NCBI GenBank assembly: GCA_024403935.1
Contig: JAKSQV010000006.1
Coordinates: forward strand, 1-60,846
Direction: 5' to 3'
Source: Ruminococcus sp.
GTDB taxonomy: Bacteria; Bacillota; Clostridia; Oscillospirales; Ruminococcaceae
DNA: 60,846 nucleotides
The translations under genes and the position numbers were made by a program. Below, in pieces: positions 35,792 to 43,130 of the stretch. The notes below the pieces were generated by a model. The model was not told the DNA's origin, ran no database searches, and saw nothing but the letters and a program-made list of their open reading frames with translations. Position 1 is the first letter of the stretch. The number at the start of each line of letters is the position of its first letter.

Positions 35792-36901
35792 TTATATTGC
35801 TTCAGCCGCAGCCATAAGGTACGGTGCTATGCCCTTGGCATCATTCTCTACGATCTGCTCGCCGAGGTAGTACTCAGCCGAGCCATCACGCTCCCCAGGA
35901 CCTCCCAGTCCGCCGACAAGGCAGATGTTCTTCAGGACAGGTATTTCTCCTTCGTATGAAACATACTGCTCTGTGACTGCCGAAAGCGCACGTCTGCCGT
36001 CATCGGCTGCTTCATCCGAAACAGCTCCAAGCCTTTTTGCTTTCATAGCCGCATACGCAAACAGGAGAGTACCGCTCGTTTCAGGGTAGTTGCCGTCAAG
36101 CTGCGGCAGAGCAGGAAGCTGCATCAGCATATTTCCCTCCGTCATGCACGAACGCAGCGCATCCAGCGGCTCCGCAGGCATACCTCCACAGCCGCTGTCA
36201 GCGGTCAGCTCATATATATCTGCAAGTCCCGCACGCAGCCAGCCGTTCGCACGAAGCCACAGATTCCGTGAGAGTCCTGTTTCCTTGTCCGACCAGCAGG
36301 TGTCACGCTGCTCGCTGTAACCATGATAGTACAAGCCCGTTTTATCATCACGCATAAGACGGCGGATGTTTTCAAGCTGTGCAAGCACATCGGCGATGCA
36401 TTCCTCATCTCCGCCATTCTTCCCGTATGCAGCAAGGAACGGAAGTGCCATATATGCTCCGTCAAGCCATATCTGACACGGATATATCGCCTTGTGCCAG
36501 AAGCTTCCGCATGAAAGACGCGGCTGCTCGTCAAGCTGTCTCCGCAGAAGCTCTGCCGCGCGGAAATAGCGCATATCTCCCGTTCTCTCATACAGAGCAA
36601 GAAGATTCCTGCCGCCGCATATATTATCGAGATTGTAGTCGCTTCGCTCCAGTGTGGGAATAGTACCGTCAGGCATGACGTAACTGTTTACAAACTTTAC
36701 AGCATAATCATACAGCTCGGGACGGCTCTCCGCAAACATAAGCAGAGCCCGTATTATACAGCTGTCCATATAATTCCAGCGCGGCTCCTTGCGGAAAATG
36801 GCTGCTTCTGTGTTCCACTGCGGACTGAGCGGATCGGATGTGAGGATAAGTTTGTCTGTATAGTCGCGTGCGATACGCTCTATCCTTGAAATGTCTGTCA
36901 T
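35792..36901 (-). CDS. GH105/GH88-type unsaturated uronyl hydrolase
   Basis: A 369-residue cytoplasmic enzyme of the alpha6/alpha6 barrel family that removes the unsaturated uronic acid left by pectate or rhamnogalacturonan lyases. Motifs include WNYMDSCIIRALL, the catalytic-region QIWLDGAYMALPFLA, WLRANGWLRAGLADIYE and ETSGTLLFAYAAMKA. GH105 (YteR-like) fits best by length; GH88 cannot be excluded. It overlaps the upstream permease gene by 4 bp and is the last gene of an ABC-importer operon, which supports import of pectin-derived oligosaccharides followed by cytoplasmic cleavage. Confidence 0.85.
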   Translation of the reverse strand: MTDISRIERIARDYTDKLILTSDPLSPQWNTEAAIFRKEPRWNYMDSCIIRALLMFAESRPELYDYAVKFVNSYVMPDGTIPTLERSDYNLDNICGGRNLLALYERTGDMRYFRAAELLRRQLDEQPRLSCGSFWHKAIYPCQIWLDGAYMALPFLAAYGKNGGDEECIADVLAQLENIRRLMRDDKTGLYYHGYSEQRDTCWSDKETGLSRNLWLRANGWLRAGLADIYELTADSGCGGMPAEPLDALRSCMTEGNMLMQLPALPQLDGNYPETSGTLLFAYAAMKAKRLGAVSDEAADDGRRALSAVTEQYVSYEGEIPVLKNICLVGGLGGPGERDGSAEYYLGEQIVENDAKGIAPYLMAAAEAI

Positions 36902-37725
36902 CCCGACAAGCCTCCTGCGGTGATCCCGCTGATAAATTTTTTCTGTGCGGCAGCAAAAACCGCTGCCGACGGTATAAGTCCTATAACAGACATTGCAATT
37001 ATCTTGCTCTGCTCATAGCCGTCCCCCGTGCTGTCAGCAGATAGCCGCAGTATCAGCGAGAGAGGGTACTTCTCCACGGAGCTTATCATTATCAGCGGCG
37101 TGAGGAAATCGTTCATTGTCCACAGGAACGTGAATACGGTTATCGACACAATGACGGGACGTATGCACGGAACAAGGATATACACAAGCAGTCTGAGATT
37201 TCCGCAGCCGTCGATACGCGCCGCCTCGTCAAATTCGCGCGGAACTCCGCGGAAGAACTGCACGAGCATGAACACGAATGTCCCCTCTGCCGCAAAAAGT
37301 GCAGGCAGAGTGAGCGGGATATATGTGTCGTGAAGACCGAGTCTGCTCCACATCATATAAAGCGGCGTTACAGTAACTATCGCAGGCATGAACATCGAGC
37401 CCATAAGCAATGCGAAAAACAGCCGCTTCAGCGGAAAATCGAACCGTGCAAAGCCATACGCCACAATCACGGAGGATATTACCGCGAATACTGTCTTCGG
37501 AACGATTATCAGAAATGTATTGATGAAGTAATGTCCCATGCTGTAAGGAGTAACGGTCCGCCATGCGCGTTTATACACGGAGAAGTCAATACTATCGGGA
37601 ATGAACCACATAGAAGTGAATATCTCATCATTCGACTTGAAGCTTGCTCCGATAAGCCACAGGAGCGGATATATCATCACGGCAGCTCCTGCTGTCAGCA
37701 GAATATAGAGCGGAAGCTTTTTCAT
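36898..37725 (-). CDS. Carbohydrate ABC transporter permease (MalG/YtcP type)
   Basis: A 275-residue six-helix permease. The ATG at 37725 follows GGGAGGAAG and overlaps the previous stop by ATGA; a longer in-frame start would run into the upstream gene. The EAA loop reads EFDEAARIDGCGNLRLLVYILVP. It pairs with the MalF-type permease upstream. No ATPase gene is in the operon, as usual for importers that share an MsmX-type ATPase. Confidence 0.88.
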   Translation of the reverse strand: MKKLPLYILLTAGAAVMIYPLLWLIGASFKSNDEIFTSMWFIPDSIDFSVYKRAWRTVTPYSMGHYFINTFLIIVPKTVFAVISSVIVAYGFARFDFPLKRLFFALLMGSMFMPAIVTVTPLYMMWSRLGLHDTYIPLTLPALFAAEGTFVFMLVQFFRGVPREFDEAARIDGCGNLRLLVYILVPCIRPVIVSITVFTFLWTMNDFLTPLIMISSVEKYPLSLILRLSADSTGDGYEQSKIIAMSVIGLIPSAAVFAAAQKKFISGITAGGLSG

Positions 37726-38615
37726 TCGTCTTCCTCCCTTCTCCTGCGCGTTACTGCAAACAGAACAAGTACAACAGCCGTTACAAGCACGAAGAACGCC
37801 CATGATACCGCATTCGCAAAGCCTGCATTATGATAGCGGAACATTTCGTCGTAGATGAGCATTCCTATGGTATATGTGCTCTTCATCGGACCGCCGCCCG
37901 TTATCATGTAGGGTGCATTGAATTCCTGCATCGCGGCTATTGTCTGCAATACGAGATTGAGAAATGTGACACGTCCGAGAAGCGGCAGGGTAATACGGAA
38001 AAATGCACGCACACGTCCGCAGCCGTCCACACGCGCAGCTTCATAGTATTCGGCAGGAATGTCCTTCAGTGCATTGAGAAAGAGTATCATTGCCGAACCG
38101 AACTCCCACAGCCGCAGGAGCACTATCATAGCCATGGCTGAGCCGCTGCTGCCGTACCAGCCGACAGGCGGAAGTCCGAAAAATGAGGTCACCTGCTCGG
38201 CAAGCCCTCCAGATGTAAAGAGAAACTGCCACATTATCACTGCCGCAAGGCTCGAACCGAGTATCGACGGGATATAGAATATCGTCCTGTATACACCTAT
38301 GCCCTTTATCTCTGCGTTCAGCAGTACTGCTGCCAGCAGTGAGACCGCGAGCTTCAGCGGCACAAGTATGAACGTATATTTCAGCGTTACCATTACCGCT
38401 CCGAGAAATTCGCTGCCCGTGAGCATTTCGGCATAGTTTTCCGCACCGATGAATTCGGGAAAATGTATACCGTCGCTGTCGGTGAGTCCAAGCACGAACG
38501 ATGCAATGAACGGATACAGTGTAAACACCGCTGATCCGATAATGAAAGGCATTATCAGCAGCAGCCCTGTATATTTCCCGACTCCTACGGGATTGCGGTA
38601 GCTTCGTTTCTTCAT
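37722..38615 (-). CDS. Carbohydrate ABC transporter permease (MalF/UgpA type)
   Basis: A 297-residue six-helix permease with N-terminal TGLLLIMPFIIGSAVFTLYPF and EAA loop EYYEAARVDGCGRVRAFFRITLP. It overlaps both neighbours by 4 bp (solute-binding gene and second permease), so the three subunits are translationally coupled. The cargo is inferred from the GH105 gene: oligosaccharides with an unsaturated uronic end. Confidence 0.9.
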   Translation of the reverse strand: MKKRSYRNPVGVGKYTGLLLIMPFIIGSAVFTLYPFIASFVLGLTDSDGIHFPEFIGAENYAEMLTGSEFLGAVMVTLKYTFILVPLKLAVSLLAAVLLNAEIKGIGVYRTIFYIPSILGSSLAAVIMWQFLFTSGGLAEQVTSFFGLPPVGWYGSSGSAMAMIVLLRLWEFGSAMILFLNALKDIPAEYYEAARVDGCGRVRAFFRITLPLLGRVTFLNLVLQTIAAMQEFNAPYMITGGGPMKSTYTIGMLIYDEMFRYHNAGFANAVSWAFFVLVTAVVLVLFAVTRRRREEDE

Positions 38616-39922
38616 TTTTTGACCTTCTTCAGATATTCCTCCACAGAGGTGTACAGCTCCTTAGCTGCATCGGCAGTATCAGATCTGCCGTACGAGATCT
38701 TCTCGATAGCGGAATTGCACAGCTCCTTCACACGCGGAAGCTCCATATACGGGCTTATTGTCACGGTATCAAGCTCAGAGAGCAGTTCATCACTGTCGCA
38801 GGCGATACCGCTCAGCAGTCCGCTTGCCTCAAGAGCCTCCTCAGCCCTGTATGACACAGGTATGCCGCGTGACGTACCGAGCACAGCCGCACATTCGGGA
38901 TCGCTCAGCATAAAGTCCATGAACGCTGCGGCTTCGTCAGGGTATTCCGTATCCTTCGAGACAGCATACAGCACTGACGGCTTTATCATCCAGCCGCCTT
39001 CCTTCCCGTCATCGCCGTGCAGGAAGGCTCCTGCTTCGAGGACTCCCTCAGGCAGCACCATGTCGTACTTTCCGACAGAGCTTCCCCATTCGAGTATTCC
39101 GCCTACACGCCCGTCAATAAATGACGGCGACTGATACAGAGCGGAATTGCCGTCATCATCGGAACGCTCCCTGACTGTACGGATAACGTGGTTGACCTCA
39201 AGCTCCTTGTAGAAGTCGAGTGCCATGCGGATATCGTCCTCAGTAAAGCCGAGTCCGCCGTCCATTGTCACAAACTCTCTGCCCGTCTGCTGCTGAACAT
39301 ACACGACAGCAAGATACCATGCCGTTCCACCCGACTGGATATCAAGATCAAGCGGATAACAGCCGTTTTCGTTCATTCTGCTGCCAAGCGCGATCAGCTC
39401 CTGCCACGTTTCAGGATATGCAACACCGCATCGGCTGAAGGTATCGGAATTGTAGAACAGTCCGCGTCCGCTGACCGATACGGTCACAGCGTTCAGCTTG
39501 CCGTTCATACGTCCGAACGAGAGCACCTCATCATCAAAAACGGAGAGGTCGAGCCTGTCCGTGAGCAGTCCGAGGTCGTAGAAGCCGTCGCCGTCAGGCG
39601 AGAGCGACACGAGCCAGTCGTAGTTTATCTGCATCACGTCAGGAGCCGTTCCTCCGCTTATCTGGGAGCTGACCTTCTCGGTCCAGCCGTCCCAGCCGCC
39701 GTATTCAGGCGTTATTGTGATGTCGGGATGTTCCTGCTCCCACAGCTTTATTGCCGCAAGAGTTGCTTCGTGGCGGTCGTCGCCTCCCCACCATGAAAAG
39801 CGGAGAGTGCATTTATCGAGACTTCCGTCGGGAGGCGTGAAGCTGTCAGAGCTGACACGCCCACACGCTGAGAGAGCTGTTATGCAGCCTATTGCCGCAA
39901 GATATACAAAAAATCTTTTCAT
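38612..39922 (-). CDS. Sugar-binding lipoprotein of the ABC transporter
   Basis: A 436-residue extracellular solute-binding protein (family 1). The lipobox LSAC places the lipid Cys at residue 20. LRFSWWGGDDRHEATLAAIKLWEQEHPDI and the later AAAFMDFMLSDPECAAVL are standard for sugar-binding subunits. First gene of the importer/GH105 operon, transcribed from the promoter at 39983-39955. Confidence 0.9.
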   Translation of the reverse strand: MKRFFVYLAAIGCITALSACGRVSSDSFTPPDGSLDKCTLRFSWWGGDDRHEATLAAIKLWEQEHPDITITPEYGGWDGWTEKVSSQISGGTAPDVMQINYDWLVSLSPDGDGFYDLGLLTDRLDLSVFDDEVLSFGRMNGKLNAVTVSVSGRGLFYNSDTFSRCGVAYPETWQELIALGSRMNENGCYPLDLDIQSGGTAWYLAVVYVQQQTGREFVTMDGGLGFTEDDIRMALDFYKELEVNHVIRTVRERSDDDGNSALYQSPSFIDGRVGGILEWGSSVGKYDMVLPEGVLEAGAFLHGDDGKEGGWMIKPSVLYAVSKDTEYPDEAAAFMDFMLSDPECAAVLGTSRGIPVSYRAEEALEASGLLSGIACDSDELLSELDTVTISPYMELPRVKELCNSAIEKISYGRSDTADAAKELYTSVEEYLKKVKK

Positions 39923-39954
39923 AGTCCAGCTCCTAAGAATATAATGATATACAT

Positions 39955-39983
39955 ATTATACAATATTTCTCCTAAATAATCAA
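39955..39983 (-). promoter_or_regulatory. sigma-A promoter of the importer/GH105 operon
   Basis: On the minus strand TTGATT (39983-39978), 17-bp spacer, TATAAT (39960-39955), 33 bp before the lipoprotein start. Confidence 0.7.
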
Positions 39984-40085
39984 GTATTTTAGGCAGAGAA
40001 TTCTCTGACCGTCAATATCTTTTTCGCGGCATCTCAATTTGTTCGGATGAAATAACAACTTTCCGACAATTATCACAAAATATTG

Positions 40086-40114
40086 TTGATTTTGCAGTCA
40101 ACTTGTGATATAAT
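40086..40114 (+). promoter_or_regulatory. sigma-A promoter of the sensor diguanylate cyclase
   Basis: TTGATT (40086-40091), 17-bp spacer, TATAAT (40109-40114). The same -35 hexamer is used by the divergent importer promoter 103 bp away. Confidence 0.75.
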
Positions 40115-40159
40115 TACCGTGTAATATCAGAAGTATCACTTCAAAGGCAGGTGAACATT

Positions 40160-42100
40160 TTGGAACAGCAATCTCCGGCTCTCATCGGCGTATGCCTGTC
40201 CACCATACAGGATGAAAACCGTTTCAACTTTATAAAAGCACTTAACAAATATGCTGTGTCAGGCGGATACAGACTGCTCGTATTCAATGCCTGCAATGAC
40301 CTCAGCGATAACAGTGATCCGAACAGCAAAGGCGAAAGTGCGGTGTTCAGACTGATACCCTATGATAAGCTCTCGGCTCTTGTCATGATGTGCGGTTCCA
40401 TACTCGACAAGACTGTTGTCAGCCGCATCGTCACAACCGCCCAAGAACACGGAGTTCCCGTTATTTCAATCGGCAGCGGAACGGATGACTGCATCAATAT
40501 GTCATTTTCAGATTCCGACACGTTTGAACGCATCGTCCGTCATGTCATAGAAGCTCATGGTGCGCGTGAACTCTATATGATAGCAGGAGTAAAAAACGAG
40601 CCGACCTCCGACGAAAGAATTGCCGCCTTCAGACGTGCGCTCGATGCATACAACATCGAATTCAATGAAAACAACATCGGATACGGAAACCTTCTTGAGT
40701 CCTCCACCACCGATCTGCTCACTCAGTGGTTCGTGACCGAACACCGCCCTGTTCCCGACGCGATCATCTGCGTCAACGATCCTATGGCAGTTGTCACGAG
40801 CATATATATACAGCGTCTCGGCTGCAGCGTGCCTGACGACTGCATTATCACAGGATTCGACAGCACAATGCAGACCGAATTCTACCTGCCCCACCTCACT
40901 ACCTGCCGTCGCAATTATAACGAAATGGGCAAGCGGCTCATTGATATGATAGTGCGTCTCGGAAGAGGCGAGCAGTGCAGCAGCGGAACAATCGACTTCA
41001 ATATCAAGCTCTCCCAGTCATGCGGCTGTGAAAAGATCGACAGAAACAACGTAAACGATGCAATGCGTGCCGTACTTAACCGTCTCAAGCAGTCAAGCCT
41101 CAGGCAGAATTTCATGTGTGAGATACAGTCCTCGGTCTCGAACGCAGATGACATCAAGTCGCTTCCGCACATACTCATGGACAAGTTCAGCTTCAGCACC
41201 TGTCTTTTTGCACTAAACACCGATATTTTCGAGCCTCCCTTCTTCGGAGAGCAGCACGACAGCGAATCGCCGTTCACCGAAAATATCAGCGTGCTCTGCC
41301 AGCGTTACCACTGGGACGAACAGCCTCCCTGCAATATCAGGCTGAACGAACTCCTTCCCGACTTTCAGACCATAACCAAACGCCCCGAGCCGATAATCCT
41401 GTGCTGTCTGCACTCGATAGGAAAAGTGCTCGGATACTGTGCGTTCCAGCCAAGAATCGACTTCGATGATTACGAGAAGATGCACACTCTCATGAATGCA
41501 CTGAACTCCTCACTCGGAACATTCCACAGTAAAATGCACGTCCAGTATACCACAAGTGAACTGATGCAGTTAAATGAGAAGCTCCGTGTATCGTCGCTCC
41601 ATGATTTCATGACAGGACTTTTCAACAGGCGCGGATTCTATGCAGAAACGCAGAAGCTGATCACATCGGATCAGGTTAAAAAGGAAATGCAGATCGCTCT
41701 CGTTTTCGCAGACCTCGACGGTCTGAAGCACATCAATGACAGCTTCGGTCACAACGAGGGAGACAACGCGATAATCACACTCGGACACGCTCTGCTCAGC
41801 AGTGCCTTCCGCGGCGAGATATGTGCAAGATTCGGCGGAGATGAATTCTGTACGGCAGTGCTGATACCGCAATCACAGGCAGAAAGCTACTGTACCCGTT
41901 TCAGGAAGGACTTTTCCGACTATCTCAGATATTACAACGAAAGCTCCGGCAAGCCCTATAAGGTCGAAACAAGTATGGGCTTCTACCTCCATCCTGTCTG
42001 CTCGGACATTGACCTTGAGGAACTCGTTAATACCGCCGACAAGCTCATGTATGAAGAAAAAATGATGCACAAGGCAATGAAGCAGTCACTCAGGTCATAA
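40160..42100 (+). CDS. Diguanylate cyclase with cytoplasmic LacI-type sugar-sensing domain
   Basis: A 646-residue soluble protein. The start taken is TTG 40160, 5 bp after AGGTGA; the in-frame GTG 40151 lies within that site. Residues about 5-275 match the effector-binding domain of LacI/GalR regulators (PALIGVCLSTIQDENRFNFIK, GVPVISIGSG, DAIICVNDPMAVV, DDCIITGFDST), yet there is no helix-turn-helix before it and no signal peptide. A middle region of about 190 residues (GAF-like at best) leads to a GGDEF domain: DFMTGLFNRRGFY, FADLDGLKHINDSFGHNEGDNAI and GGDEF at 559-563. The inhibitory RxxD site is absent at the expected place. It probably makes c-di-GMP in response to a sugar, plausibly one carried by the divergent importer. 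Confidence 0.85.
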   Translation: MEQQSPALIGVCLSTIQDENRFNFIKALNKYAVSGGYRLLVFNACNDLSDNSDPNSKGESAVFRLIPYDKLSALVMMCGSILDKTVVSRIVTTAQEHGVPVISIGSGTDDCINMSFSDSDTFERIVRHVIEAHGARELYMIAGVKNEPTSDERIAAFRRALDAYNIEFNENNIGYGNLLESSTTDLLTQWFVTEHRPVPDAIICVNDPMAVVTSIYIQRLGCSVPDDCIITGFDSTMQTEFYLPHLTTCRRNYNEMGKRLIDMIVRLGRGEQCSSGTIDFNIKLSQSCGCEKIDRNNVNDAMRAVLNRLKQSSLRQNFMCEIQSSVSNADDIKSLPHILMDKFSFSTCLFALNTDIFEPPFFGEQHDSESPFTENISVLCQRYHWDEQPPCNIRLNELLPDFQTITKRPEPIILCCLHSIGKVLGYCAFQPRIDFDDYEKMHTLMNALNSSLGTFHSKMHVQYTTSELMQLNEKLRVSSLHDFMTGLFNRRGFYAETQKLITSDQVKKEMQIALVFADLDGLKHINDSFGHNEGDNAIITLGHALLSSAFRGEICARFGGDEFCTAVLIPQSQAESYCTRFRKDFSDYLRYYNESSGKPYKVETSMGFYLHPVCSDIDLEELVNTADKLMYEEKMMHKAMKQSLRS

Positions 42101-42117
42101 TGTTTATTTCAGAAGAT

Positions 42118-42156
42118 AAAAGACACCAAAGGAAACTATCCTTCGGTGTCTTTTTT
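42118..42156 (+). terminator. Rho-independent terminator after the cyclase gene
   Basis: AAAAGACACC-AAAGG pairs with CCTT-CGGTGTCTTTT, then six T. Confidence 0.88.
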
Positions 42157-42261
42157 GTACGGGAAGGACTGAATTTCAATTCACACCTTCCGAATACGGA
42201 ACAGAGCAAAAATCCACAGAAAAGAACCGCGTCACAAGTCAGAAATCTATATTATTCCCCC

Positions 42262-42290
42262 TTGTAATTTGACCTCGCGGATGTTATAAT
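42262..42290 (+). promoter_or_regulatory. sigma-A promoter of the rlmB operon
   Basis: TTGTAA (42262-42267), 17-bp spacer, TATAAT (42285-42290). Confidence 0.7.
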
Positions 42291-42355
42291 AAAAGTGTCC
42301 GTATTATCGGTCAGAGAACAAAAGGAGAAGGGCATACACTGCCCGGGAAAGATAT

Positions 42356-43120
42356 ATGGAAAATAAAAACTTAACCGAGGAAAGCGGCACAGAAATGATA
42401 TACGGCCGCAATCCGGTCACTGAGGCACTCAAATCGGATGCCTGTCTTGATACTATATACATTTGCGGCAGCGGCGGCAGTCTTGGTCTCATCCGCCGTC
42501 TCGCCAAAGAAAAAGGCGTTGTCGTCAAGGATGCGCTCGACGCAAAGCTCACAAAGCTCTCGGGCACTGCTTCACATCAGGGAGTCGTAGCTATCGGAGC
42601 CTGTGCCGAGTATGCAACTATCGAAGATATTCTTGCTGTCTCTGAAAAAAATGGGACGAAGCCCTTTATCATAATCTGCGATGAGATCGAGGATCCTCAC
42701 AACCTCGGCGCTATCATCCGTACTGCCGAGACCTCCGGTGCAGACGGCATCATCATACCAAAACGCAGAAGTGCCGGACTTAATGCGACCGTATTCAAGA
42801 CCTCAGCAGGTGCAGCAAGCCTTGTGCCCGTGGCAAGAGTCTCCAACCTCGCCGCAGCAATCGACGAGCTGAAGGAGCATGGTATCTGGATATACGGAAC
42901 AGATGCTTCGGGAACGAACTATACCGATACCGATTTCACTGGGAGCTGCGGACTTGTCATCGGCTCTGAGGGCTTCGGTATCAGCAGACTGATACAGAAA
43001 AAATGCGACTTCATGGTAAAGCTTCCGATGCTCGGAAGCATCAATTCCCTCAATGCCTCTGTCGCTGCGGGTATCTTCATGTATGAGGTGCTCCGTCAGC
43101 GCGGCTCCGAGAAAGCATAA
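42356..43120 (+). CDS. rlmB: SpoU/TrmH-type rRNA 2'-O-ribose methyltransferase (RlmB-like)
   Basis: A 254-residue SPOUT methyltransferase, probably acting on 23S rRNA. Substrate-binding N-terminus (MIYGRNPVTEALKS), then knot motifs ICDEIEDPHNLGAIIRTAE, LVIGSEGFGISRLI and LPMLGSINSLNASVAAGIFMYE. The start at 42356 has only a weak ribosome site; a good AAAGGAG lies 30 bp upstream, separated by a GGGCA/TGCCC hairpin (42330-42344). The alternative start at 42395 would remove 13 unconserved residues. The next gene follows after 10 bp. Confidence 0.9.
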   Translation: MENKNLTEESGTEMIYGRNPVTEALKSDACLDTIYICGSGGSLGLIRRLAKEKGVVVKDALDAKLTKLSGTASHQGVVAIGACAEYATIEDILAVSEKNGTKPFIIICDEIEDPHNLGAIIRTAETSGADGIIIPKRRSAGLNATVFKTSAGAASLVPVARVSNLAAAIDELKEHGIWIYGTDASGTNYTDTDFTGSCGLVIGSEGFGISRLIQKKCDFMVKLPMLGSINSLNASVAAGIFMYEVLRQRGSEKA

Positions 43121-43130
43121 GGAGGTCATT

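Noticed and set aside
42330..42344. Hairpin bridging a distant Shine-Dalgarno site to the rlmB start
   Set aside because: Attractive geometry, but the 5-bp stem is too short and the start codon itself is uncertain.
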